From: JAFGSZ01 sp964492185
GTDB taxonomy: Bacteria; Bacteroidota; Bacteroidia; Bacteroidales; UBA10428
Assembly: GCA_964492185.1 (NCBI GenBank)
Contig: CAZBJH010000053.1
Coordinates: 1-21,448 of the forward strand
DNA length: 21,448 bases
Direction of reading: 5' to 3'
Part shown: piece after piece, positions 1 through 7,645 of the stretch
How the letters are laid out: each line of letters opens with the position of its first letter
Position numbering within the stretch: position 1 is the stretch's first letter
Notes under the pieces: model-generated
Told to the model about the DNA's origin: nothing
Databases searched by the model: none
The model's input: only the letters and a program-made list of their open reading frames with translations
Program-made: the position numbers and the translations under genes

Positions 1-14
1 TTATGGACAGACAC
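1..14. repeat. Outer end of a MITE-like repeat, cut by the window edge
   Basis: The first 14 bases (TTATGGACAGACAC) are identical to the outer end of the long palindromic element that finishes at 17650. In both places the next three bases are TAA. Only this end lies inside the window, so the element itself, if complete, lies to the left. The shared end points to a dispersed family, but 14 bases alone is limited evidence. Confidence 0.55.
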
Positions 15-43
15 TAATTAAACAGATATAAATTAATAAAGCT

Positions 44-535
44 ATGGAAAAATATTTAGTTGCATCATCAGGTGATACTTTAGAATCAAAAATATCGGGA
101 AGATTCGGTCACTCACCCTATTATCTTATTGTAGATCCGGGGACAATGGAATTTGATTTACTGCCCGGTGTTGATAGTGATGAATATCAACATGTAGGGC
201 GATTTGTAAAATCCGGTATCAGTAAAGTTATTGTTGGTAATATAGGCCCATCGGCATATAGTGAGATAATATCTTTCGGATGTTCTGTTTATCTTTGTCG
301 TAAGATGACGGTTCGTGAAGCTGTAAAAAAAGTTGCGGATGGTGAAATTTCCCCTATTGGAGAACCGACACTGGCAGATAGTATACATTCTGCCGGAAAA
401 ACAGGTGGCCGTGGAGGACAGGGAAAAGGTCGGGGAACAGGAAGAAGTTTAGGCTCCGGTTCAGGAGGCGGGAGAGGCATGGGCAGAGGTTCCGGCGGAG
501 GTATGGGTGGTGGCAGAGGCAGAGGTTGGAGCTGA
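44..535 (+). CDS. NifB/NifX-type (dinitrogenase iron-molybdenum cofactor) domain protein with Gly/Arg-rich tail
   Basis: The protein has 163 residues. Residues 1-105 resemble the small NifX/NifB C-terminal fold: an N-terminal strand, a GRFGHSPYY segment at 19-27, a KVIVGNIGPSA turn near 61-71, and a C-terminal helix with the VREAVKKV pattern. In nitrogen fixers this fold carries iron-molybdenum cofactor or precursors. In anaerobes without nitrogenase, stand-alone members are common and of uncertain role, often thought to bind Fe-S or metal clusters. From about residue 118 to the end the protein is a low-complexity tail of glycine, arginine and serine, probably disordered. No nif genes are nearby. 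The ATG at 44 follows an A/T-rich leader with no strong ribosome site. The next gene starts 152 bases downstream on the same strand. Family assignment is fairly sure; function is not. Confidence 0.8.
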   Translation: MEKYLVASSGDTLESKISGRFGHSPYYLIVDPGTMEFDLLPGVDSDEYQHVGRFVKSGISKVIVGNIGPSAYSEIISFGCSVYLCRKMTVREAVKKVADGEISPIGEPTLADSIHSAGKTGGRGGQGKGRGTGRSLGSGSGGGRGMGRGSGGGMGGGRGRGWS

Positions 536-687
536 ATATTGTTGCCGGTTATGTTTGCGATACATAGGACAAAAAGACATTATTTTAGAATATTCATTAT
601 TTACAACATTATTTAATATTTTTAACATAAATCTATAAATTCGCGGGTATTTTAACGAAAAACCAAATCTCAACTAAATATATATCT

Positions 688-3600
688 ATGCCAACAAAAG
701 GAAAAAAAAAGATTCCTGAAGGAACAAAATTACATTTGGGGATTGACATTGGATCTATATCATTGAATACAGTATTAGCAGATGATGAGAACAACATCGT
801 TGAAAACCGTTATGATTATTGTCATGGTAAGCCTTTCCACAGGCTCGGGGAAGTGCTTCAGGAAATAACATCTAAATACGGGGAGAAAGCTATTGAAACG
901 CTATCACTTACAGGTAGCGGGGGTAAACTGGCTTCACAATTGATAGGAGGGTATTATGTAAATGAGATCATTGCTCAATCCACTTCTGTATCAAAATATT
1001 ATCCTGAGGTTAGGACCATTATTGAGATGGGAGGTGAGGATTCGAAGCTTATTTTTATGGAAGCTTCAGAGGAACAGTCATCCCGGCTTCTGGATTTTCA
1101 GTTGAATAATTTATGTGCTGCCGGCACAGGATCATTTCTTGACCAGCAGGCGAAAAGAATTGGAGTTTCCATTGAAAACGAATTTGGTGAACTCGCACTG
1201 AAATCAGAGAATCCTCCAAGGATTGCCGGCAGGTGTAGTGTTTTTGCAAAAAGTGACATGATCCATTTACAACAGATAGCAACTCCGGTTCATGATATTG
1301 TTGCCGGACTCTGTTTTGCTGTTGCAAGGAACTTTATCAGTTCAATGGCCAAGGGGAAAAAGCTTGAATTTCCGGTAATCTTTCAGGGGGGTGTCGCGGC
1401 CAATATTGGTGTTGTCAGGGCTTTCAGGGAAATTCTTCATGCCGGTAAGGAAGATCTGATCATTCCTGGATATTATGCTTCAATGGGAGCTATTGGTGCA
1501 GTCCTACATACGTTTTATACTGATGCTAAAGCAAAAGCAGTGTTTAAAGGGCTGGATGGACTGGAAAAATATCTTAGAAGTGGAGACACGAATGAAAAGC
1601 ATTTGGAACCTCTCAGGGAACCGGGTACCGTGATTAATAAAGATATCAGTGTATTGTCTGACGGGAAAGAGAAAACAGAAGTATACCTGGGGCTGGATGT
1701 TGGCTCATTAAGCACGAATGTTGTATTAATAGACAATGATAACCAGGTTGTTGCCAGAAGGTATCTTCCAACTGCCAGTAAACCGCTGGATGCTATCAGG
1801 CGTGGAATGATGGAAATTTTTGATGAAGTTGGCGATGAGGTTATTGTTAAAGCCGCCGGTTCAACGGGTTCAGGCCGGTATCTTACAGGTGATTTTATCG
1901 GGGCTGATGTGATACGCAATGAGATTACCGCTCAGGCTACCGCGGCAATTGCTTATGATAAAGAGGTGGACACAATATTTGAGATTGGCGGGCAGGATTC
2001 AAAATATATCAGCATTGACAGTGGAGTGGTCGTTGATTTTGAAATGAATAAGGTATGTGCCGCGGGAACCGGATCATTCCTGGAAGAACAGGCAGAAAAA
2101 CTTGGTATCAATATAATTGAAGAGTTTGGAAATTTGGCACTTCAGTCAAAAAAACCTACGTCACTGGGTGACCGGTGTACTGTTTTTATGGAATCCGACC
2201 TGAACTCACACCAGCAAAAAGGAGCAATCACGGAGGATCTGGTCGGTGGTTTGGCCTATTCCATTGTTCTGAATTACATTCATATGGTAGTCGGGAAGAA
2301 AAGGATCGGCAATCATATACTCTTTCAGGGCGGGGTTACAAATAATAAAGCAGTAGTAGCGGCATTCGAAAAGGTTACCGGTAAAAAAATATATGTGCCC
2401 CCTCACTTCGACGTAACAGGTGCCATCGGCGCCGCGATGCTGGCAAGGGATCATGTGAAGGAAAATAATATTAAGACAAGGTTTAAGGGTTGGGATATCA
2501 GTAAAATTCCTTATACGGTTGATAAGTTCATTTGCAAGAAATGTCCTAATTTTTGTGAGATCAGAAGGATAAGGATAAAAGGAGAGAAAAGGCCCCTGTT
2601 TTATGGAGCACGATGTGAAATATTCGAAGTGGAAGAACGCAAAAACAAAGGCAAGGGCATACCCAATTATTTCAATGAGCGTTTGAGCATGCTGATGGGC
2701 GATTATAAAGAAGAAGAAAAAGATGAAAGGATCTCGATTGGTATTCCAAGAGCCCTGATGTTGTTTTACCAGCAGTTCCCGTTCTGGAGAACATTTTTTA
2801 AAGAACTTGGATTCCGTGTGGTGGTGTCGTCTGAAACAGATAACAAGCTGATGAAAAAGTCTCTTGATTTGATTGTTGCCGAAACTTGTCTGCCTGTGGA
2901 AGTCATGCACGGACATATTTATGATCTGCTTGAGAAGCAGGTTGATTATATTTTTACACCTTTCATTATTACTGAAAAAGCTGAAAAAGACGATCCAACT
3001 TATAACTACAATTGTACCTATGTACAAACCTATCCTTTCATGGTAAAAACTGCACTTTCTCAGGAAGATCAGGAGAAACTGCTGATTCCCGCACTTAATT
3101 TTAAATATTTCGGCAAAGTGTTGAACAAAGACCTGTCAGATTTCATGTGGGAGAAATTTAAAGTACCCCGAAAGAAAGTCGTTGATGCCATTAAGAAAGC
3201 TGACCGGTTGCAGATGCAGTATGAAAGAAATCTTGAAATTAGGGGAAAGGAAGTGCTGGATAATCTTCCTGATGACAAAGAAAGCGTTGTAATTCTTGGC
3301 CGGCCCTATAATACCGGGGATCCCGCATTGAATATGAATTTGGTTGAGAAACTGATCAATCTGGATGTGATCCCTATTCCAACGGAATTTTTACCGATAT
3401 CAGGTGAACATATTACACGGGATTACCATCAGATGTACTGGCCCAACGGAAAAAGTATTCTTGCAGCTTCCAGAATCATTGGAAGGGATAAAAATCTTCA
3501 TGCTGTTTACATGAGTAATTATCGGTGTGGTCCTGATTCATTCCTGTCTCATTTTGTACAGGAAGAAATGGCAGGCAAACCTTATCTCGAACTTGAAATT

Positions 3601-4974
3601 GACGAACACGGTGCTGATGCAGGTTTGATAACCAGGTGTGAAGCATTTCTCGACAGTATGAGGGGGTCAAAACTGATCAATAAAGTACGAAGTGAAGTAT
3701 ATATACCTAAAGGATTTTCTACCTCACCTACAAAAGACCGTATTCTGTATTTCCCTTATATGTGTGATGCGGGAGAGGCTATAGCCGCAGCATCAAGAAG
3801 TTGCGGAATAGATGCCCAGGTTCTTCCCAGGGAAGATGAAAAAGACCTTGACCTGGGAAGGAAATATACAACCGGAAAGGAATGTTTTCCTATGATTTGC
3901 ACCACCGGTAGTTTTCTGAGAAAATTAATGGAACCCGGGACCGATTCGAAAAAGATAAGTTTCTTTATGCCCGATCATAATGGTCCATGCAGGTTCGGAC
4001 AATACAACAAGTTTCAGAGTATTTTATTTAAAAGACTGGGATTTGAAGATGTCCGAATCATCTCACCCAGCAATGATACTTCTTATGAAGAAATTTCCGC
4101 GGGACAGGGAACAAAATTCCGTTATCTCGCATGGAAGGGTATTGTGGCGGTTGACCTGCTGCGAAAATTAAAACAGGAACGAAAACCTTATGAACTATAT
4201 CCCGGATCAACGGAAGGTATATATAATGAAGGGCTTTCAATGATTGTTGAATCGATTGAGCACAGGGGAGCCAAAGATGTGAAAGAAATATTGCAACAGA
4301 CAGCTCGCAGAATGCATGAAATCCCTATCAAAAATGGTATAAGGAAACCTGTTATTGCAGTTGTCGGTGAAATATTTATGCGTGATAATTCCTTCTGCAA
4401 CGGATTTATAATCGACAGGCTTGAAAAAAACGGTGCTGAAACATGGATCGCGCCTTTTGGTGAATGGTTAAGTTATACTACTTACCGATACCAACGTGAC
4501 AGTATATGGAAAGGTGATTATATAGGATTGATGAAAGCCAAAATCCAGGATTTTGCCCAAAGAACCGTAGCGAAAAAATTGCAAAAGTCACTTTTTGGAA
4601 TGTATGACAGCCAAAGAGAAGTTGAACTACATGAAATGCTTGAAGCCTGTGGCCCATATATTCATAAACATTATGATGGCGATCCCGCTCTTAACCTGGG
4701 CACCTCGGTTGTTTTGTCTAAAACGGGAATATCGGGTATTGCAAATATTCTCCCCTTTACCTGTATGCCGGGGACTGTCATCGAATCGGTGTCTGACCGG
4801 TTTAAACGGGATCATAACAATATCCCTTATGTTAATATTGCTTATGACGGACAGGACAATACAACCATTGACATGAGAATTCAGGCTTTCATGCACCAGG
4901 CAAGGGAATTTGCCAAAGAAAAGGGATATGATCAGGATGTGAAGAAATTTTTTGTTGAGAATGCCAGTGTGTGA
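688..4974 (+). CDS. Fused acyl-CoA dehydratase activase (two BadF/HgdC ASKHA domains) with DUF2229 and HgdB-like region
   Basis: This 1428-residue protein belongs to the large 2-hydroxyacyl-CoA dehydratase activase-related family. Two ASKHA ATPase domains lie in tandem, at about 15-280 (DIGSISLNTVL at 20-30) and 332-590 (DVGSLSTNVVL at 337-347). Each has the CAAGTGSF cysteine (C143 and C457) and a second cysteine in a GRC or DRC context (C183 and C497), matching the cluster ligands of HgdC-type activators. A cysteine cluster follows at 616, 619, 623 and 643. A DUF2229-like segment starts near 680 (GIPRALMLFYQQFPF), and an HgdB-like half runs to the end with cysteine motifs such as AETCLPVE, YMCDAGEA and KECFPMICTTG. 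By analogy it uses ATP hydrolysis to drive low-potential electron transfer in the cytoplasm. The substrate is unknown, and no separate dehydratase subunits or CoA transferase are nearby. The ATG at 688 gives full-length N-terminal similarity. Confidence 0.9.
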   Translation: MPTKGKKKIPEGTKLHLGIDIGSISLNTVLADDENNIVENRYDYCHGKPFHRLGEVLQEITSKYGEKAIETLSLTGSGGKLASQLIGGYYVNEIIAQSTSVSKYYPEVRTIIEMGGEDSKLIFMEASEEQSSRLLDFQLNNLCAAGTGSFLDQQAKRIGVSIENEFGELALKSENPPRIAGRCSVFAKSDMIHLQQIATPVHDIVAGLCFAVARNFISSMAKGKKLEFPVIFQGGVAANIGVVRAFREILHAGKEDLIIPGYYASMGAIGAVLHTFYTDAKAKAVFKGLDGLEKYLRSGDTNEKHLEPLREPGTVINKDISVLSDGKEKTEVYLGLDVGSLSTNVVLIDNDNQVVARRYLPTASKPLDAIRRGMMEIFDEVGDEVIVKAAGSTGSGRYLTGDFIGADVIRNEITAQATAAIAYDKEVDTIFEIGGQDSKYISIDSGVVVDFEMNKVCAAGTGSFLEEQAEKLGINIIEEFGNLALQSKKPTSLGDRCTVFMESDLNSHQQKGAITEDLVGGLAYSIVLNYIHMVVGKKRIGNHILFQGGVTNNKAVVAAFEKVTGKKIYVPPHFDVTGAIGAAMLARDHVKENNIKTRFKGWDISKIPYTVDKFICKKCPNFCEIRRIRIKGEKRPLFYGARCEIFEVEERKNKGKGIPNYFNERLSMLMGDYKEEEKDERISIGIPRALMLFYQQFPFWRTFFKELGFRVVVSSETDNKLMKKSLDLIVAETCLPVEVMHGHIYDLLEKQVDYIFTPFIITEKAEKDDPTYNYNCTYVQTYPFMVKTALSQEDQEKLLIPALNFKYFGKVLNKDLSDFMWEKFKVPRKKVVDAIKKADRLQMQYERNLEIRGKEVLDNLPDDKESVVILGRPYNTGDPALNMNLVEKLINLDVIPIPTEFLPISGEHITRDYHQMYWPNGKSILAASRIIGRDKNLHAVYMSNYRCGPDSFLSHFVQEEMAGKPYLELEIDEHGADAGLITRCEAFLDSMRGSKLINKVRSEVYIPKGFSTSPTKDRILYFPYMCDAGEAIAAASRSCGIDAQVLPREDEKDLDLGRKYTTGKECFPMICTTGSFLRKLMEPGTDSKKISFFMPDHNGPCRFGQYNKFQSILFKRLGFEDVRIISPSNDTSYEEISAGQGTKFRYLAWKGIVAVDLLRKLKQERKPYELYPGSTEGIYNEGLSMIVESIEHRGAKDVKEILQQTARRMHEIPIKNGIRKPVIAVVGEIFMRDNSFCNGFIIDRLEKNGAETWIAPFGEWLSYTTYRYQRDSIWKGDYIGLMKAKIQDFAQRTVAKKLQKSLFGMYDSQREVELHEMLEACGPYIHKHYDGDPALNLGTSVVLSKTGISGIANILPFTCMPGTVIESVSDRFKRDHNNIPYVNIAYDGQDNTTIDMRIQAFMHQAREFAKEKGYDQDVKKFFVENASV

Positions 4975-4998
4975 TTGTTATAGGCTGATCACTATGAG

Positions 4999-5016
4999 TC
5001 TTTTAAATAAAAAAGA
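4999..5016. terminator. Possible bidirectional terminator hairpin between convergent genes
   Basis: A perfect six-base stem (TCTTTT and AAAAGA) with a six-base loop lies in the 42-base gap between the convergent activase-fusion gene and the glycosylase gene. Minus-strand transcripts would read into a T-rich segment. The stem is all A/T except one pair, so it would be weak. The call rests mainly on position. Confidence 0.3.
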
Positions 5017-5604
5017 TTATGCATGGGCTGAATAATGATCAGGGTTAACCAATTCACGGTATTTAAAAATAATTTTTTTATAATCTTCCCAGGTATCCCT
5101 TTTTAATGAAGGGTTACGTAGCAGGGCTGCCGGATGGTAAACGGGCATTGCAAGCCGGTTATGCCAGTTGATCCAGTTTCCGTGTTCACGTGTTATTCTG
5201 TAACGCGGACCTACCATATATTTTAGTGCTGTAGCGCCAAGCAATATTAAAAATTTAGGATTTATCAGTTCAATTTGTTTTAACAACCAAGGCATGCAGA
5301 CAGAGGCTTCAAGGGGTGTGGGAACCCTGTTTTCCGGCGGCCTGCATTTAACAATGTTACTTATAAAAACATGTTCATCGCGCGTAAACCCACAGGCAGC
5401 TAATATTTTATCGAGCAATTGGCCGGATTTACCTACAAAAGGCCTTCCCTGAATGTCCTCATCCCTGCCGGGAGCCTCGCCAATAATAAATATATCGGCA
5501 TTTATATTGCCTTCGCCAAAAATAACATGTTCGCGTGTAGAGGATAATCCGCATTTTGTACATTGTAAAATTTCTTCTTTTAATTTTGCTATTGCAGTAT
5601 TCAT
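5017..5604 (-). CDS. Type 4 uracil-DNA glycosylase with iron-sulfur cluster
   Basis: This enzyme removes uracil from DNA as the first step of base-excision repair. With the ATG at 5604 the protein has 195 residues. It shows the family 4 marks: a CTKC pair (C15, C18) with C87 and C103 as the other likely [4Fe-4S] ligands, the GEAPGRDED active-site motif at 43-50, GRPFVGKSGQLLD at 53-65, and the HPAALLRNP motif at 157-165 that contacts DNA. A longer reading from a TTG at 5640 would add 12 residues that look unlike the family and would overlap the upstream stop codon, so the ATG is preferred. It is the last gene of the minus-strand cluster, 28 bases after the small TPR gene. Family assignment is secure. 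Confidence 0.93.
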   Translation of the reverse strand: MNTAIAKLKEEILQCTKCGLSSTREHVIFGEGNINADIFIIGEAPGRDEDIQGRPFVGKSGQLLDKILAACGFTRDEHVFISNIVKCRPPENRVPTPLEASVCMPWLLKQIELINPKFLILLGATALKYMVGPRYRITREHGNWINWHNRLAMPVYHPAALLRNPSLKRDTWEDYKKIIFKYRELVNPDHYSAHA

Positions 5605-5632
5605 TTTGATTGTTTTTATAAAATAATTTATT

Positions 5633-5857
5633 TCATTCAAACCAGGGGTCCATATCCAGATTAGTTGATCCGAATATATCCCTGTTTTGGTATTCCAGTA
5701 TTTTTTTAACCTGTTCCAGAAGTGCTATTGCTTTTTTATTCGTAGGGTCGGCATCAACTATTTTTTGCAAAAAATTTATAGCTTCTCCAAATTTTTGTTC
5801 ACTGATCAGGTGTCCTGCTGTTTGCAAAATATCATTATTTTCAGTGTGCTTTTGCAT
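5633..5857 (-). CDS. Small TPR-like protein
   Basis: From the ATG at 5857 this gives a 74-residue acidic protein with one recognisable TPR-like helical pair at about residues 10-55: AGHLISEQKFGEAINFLQKIV followed by ADPTNKKAIALLEQV in sense order. A C-terminal tail ends in DPWFE. There is no signal peptide or membrane segment. A longer reading would begin inside the preceding TrmO-family gene, so the ATG 25 bases after that gene's stop is chosen. A single TPR unit usually acts as a small protein-protein interaction module. Nothing here says with what. Its position suggests co-transcription with the TrmO-family gene upstream and the glycosylase downstream. Confidence 0.7.
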   Translation of the reverse strand: MQKHTENNDILQTAGHLISEQKFGEAINFLQKIVDADPTNKKAIALLEQVKKILEYQNRDIFGSTNLDMDPWFE

Positions 5858-5882
5858 GTTCTGTTTTTTTATTTGATCATGA

Positions 5883-6452
5883 TTATTTAAAAAAAGTGGA
5901 ATCATCAATAAAATCTTCGTCGTGATGCCCCAGCTCCTTTTCAATTAATTCATTCTGAATGCTTTTTACACAATCAACCGATGGCAGATAAGGTTTAATA
6001 TCAAGTACGGGAGTATTATCAAAAGCATCTACCCCGGATATATATAAAATGCCATTTTCTATTTTTTCAAGTTTTACAATGGATAAACCGATGGGATTAG
6101 GTCTTTTGGGACTGCGTGTGGAAAACAGGCCGAAATCATGTTCGTGACTGGCAGCAGGTGGGTTTACTATTGGCTCCCATCTTTCTACTTCACTGAAATG
6201 ATAAATCACGATAATGTATTCGAATAGATTCAGTGTGTTTAAAGCGCTGTGATATTGAGGATAAATTTCAATCATCCCATTGGTTTCGGGCATGATTATT
6301 CCCTGCCGAGGAGCACCGGTAGCAGGGGTGTAACTGGTATGAAAAACTCCAATAGGTTTGTATTGAATAATTGTAGTGTCTTTCTCCTGTGCCAAAATGC
6401 AGACCAGCAGGATATGGATCAGGACTATGGTTATGGCCGTTTTTCTGAACAT
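5883..6452 (-). CDS. TrmO/TsaA-family (UPF0066) protein with apparent N-terminal signal peptide
   Basis: TrmO uses S-adenosylmethionine to methylate t6A37 of threonine tRNA. Residues 31-160 match this fold: YKPIGVFHT at 31-39, the hallmark RSPKRPNPIG at 113-122, and a DAFDNTPVLDIKPY block at 142-155. The domain looks complete. What is odd is residues 1-22: a short basic start (FRK), a hydrophobic run and an LAQE junction, which read as a type I signal peptide. A C18 lies within it but the context is a poor lipobox. A TTG codon at 6395 could start a form without the hydrophobic segment, but it leaves only the end of the leader and is a rarer start. The gene begins 1 base after the sirtuin gene ends. 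Fold assignment is strong; cell location and activity are open. Confidence 0.82.
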   Translation of the reverse strand: MFRKTAITIVLIHILLVCILAQEKDTTIIQYKPIGVFHTSYTPATGAPRQGIIMPETNGMIEIYPQYHSALNTLNLFEYIIVIYHFSEVERWEPIVNPPAASHEHDFGLFSTRSPKRPNPIGLSIVKLEKIENGILYISGVDAFDNTPVLDIKPYLPSVDCVKSIQNELIEKELGHHDEDFIDDSTFFK

Positions 6453-6453
6453 T

Positions 6454-7200
6454 TTATGAATTAAGAATTACATTTACAAGTTTTTGTAAAATAACTGTAG
6501 CTTTTCCTTCCAGGTAAATATCTGTTATCATGGGAGTGTAATTTGAAGGAGCGACATTAACTTCTATTATTTTCTTATTGTTCTTTTTGGCTTCATAGGG
6601 GATGAGTGATGCAGGCATGATCTCTCCTGTTGTACCGACAAGGATGAATACCCCGGCCTCTACAGCCTCGTTAAAGGAATTTGTGCCGGCAGGCTCGGGA
6701 ATGGCTTCACCAAAGAAAATAAAATCCGGTTTAAGAACAGCATTGCATTTTGGACACCGGGGTGGCAGGAGGGTAAGGTTGGTTTCCCTGGCAGGATAAT
6801 ATTTTGAACATTGCTGACAAACGAGGTTCCTTGAATTACCATGAAATTCGTATACCTCCTTACTTCCTGCTTCCTGATGCAGGTTATCGATATTTTGGGT
6901 AATAACGGAATGTAAATACCCTGCTTTTTCCAGTTTTGCCAGTGAAAAATGAGCTTTATTGGGACTGGCCTTACCAAAAAAATCGTAAAATATCTCTTTG
7001 ATCAGTTTCCATGATTCCCCGGGATGATGATGGAAATAATTGATATCCAGAAACCCCGGATCATATTTACTCCATAAACCATTTTTCCCTCTAAAGGAAG
7101 GTATTCCGCTTTCAACGGATATGCCTGCTCCTGTAAATGCAACCGTACGTGAAGAATGCTTTATCAATTCTGCCGCTTCACTGATCTTATTTTTTTGCAT
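6454..7200 (-). CDS. Sir2-family NAD-dependent protein deacylase
   Basis: Sirtuins remove acetyl or other acyl groups from lysines using NAD. With the ATG at 7200 the protein has 248 residues, normal for bacterial CobB-type enzymes. Visible motifs are GAGISVESGIPSFRG at 24-38 (NAD binding), TQNIDNLHQEAG at 101-112, catalytic H120 in EFHG, four zinc cysteines at 128, 131, 149 and 152, KPDFIFFGE at 157-165 and GTTGEIMPAS near 190. A GTG three bases upstream would add one residue, but ATG is preferred. An AAAGAAAG stretch just upstream may serve as a ribosome site. The Tyr/Arg pair typical of desuccinylases is not evident, which fits deacetylation more than desuccinylation. The gene starts 10 bases after the editing-domain gene ends. 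Confidence 0.95.
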   Translation of the reverse strand: MQKNKISEAAELIKHSSRTVAFTGAGISVESGIPSFRGKNGLWSKYDPGFLDINYFHHHPGESWKLIKEIFYDFFGKASPNKAHFSLAKLEKAGYLHSVITQNIDNLHQEAGSKEVYEFHGNSRNLVCQQCSKYYPARETNLTLLPPRCPKCNAVLKPDFIFFGEAIPEPAGTNSFNEAVEAGVFILVGTTGEIMPASLIPYEAKKNNKKIIEVNVAPSNYTPMITDIYLEGKATVILQKLVNVILNS

Positions 7201-7210
7201 CACACTTTCT

Positions 7211-7621
7211 TTAGATATTTTTAAAAACCCTTGCTAATGAATGGCCAGGGGCATCAATATGCAAGTCAAGAAAATAGCCAAAAGGTGTCTGATATACATC
7301 ATAACCGGCATTTTTCATTCGTTCTTCTGCCCGGTTAAATATTTGCCTGGTGAATTCAGGATTTGCTTTGCTATCCGACAAATGGGCAAAGCTGTGAAGG
7401 ATTACTGTTTTAACCTGGTTTTTACCACATACCCACTTCAGGTTTTTCACCAGCTTTTTTTCTACTTCTTTATTTCTTTCAACATCTTCCTGCTCAACCT
7501 GAATAAATGCTGCCTGCACATTTTCATGGTGTCCGGGTGTGCTGTTTTCAGGTGTATCGTCAACAGTTTTAATTGTTGGGGTATAAGCGAATTTTTTACA
7601 ATAGATAAGTAGTAGTTTCAT
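7211..7621 (-). CDS. Free-standing archaeal-type threonyl-tRNA synthetase editing-domain homologue
   Basis: The 136-residue protein matches the N-terminal editing domain of archaeal threonyl-tRNA synthetase, a DTD-like fold that clears serine from threonine tRNA. Matching blocks are MKLLLIY at the start, AFIQVEQED near 38-46, SFAHLSDSKANPEF at 77-90, and GYDVYQTPFGY with PGHSLARVF to the end. No synthetase catalytic or anticodon domain is present. Compared with the archaeal pattern as I remember it (PFGWYK and GHPLAE), the positions matching Tyr120, Lys121 and Glu134 of the Pyrococcus enzyme are F117, L118 and R131 here. Thus the family is clear but the standard editing chemistry may not be kept. 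The gene lies 24 bases after the MFS gene and 10 bases before the sirtuin gene. Confidence 0.85.
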   Translation of the reverse strand: MKLLLIYCKKFAYTPTIKTVDDTPENSTPGHHENVQAAFIQVEQEDVERNKEVEKKLVKNLKWVCGKNQVKTVILHSFAHLSDSKANPEFTRQIFNRAEERMKNAGYDVYQTPFGYFLDLHIDAPGHSLARVFKNI

Positions 7622-7645
7622 GATTGTTTAATAATGTTTTCGGGT

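Noticed and set aside
2206..3027. Long minus-strand open frame inside the activase fusion gene
   Set aside because: It lies wholly within a gene with many recognised motifs; the translated protein has no domain-like pattern.
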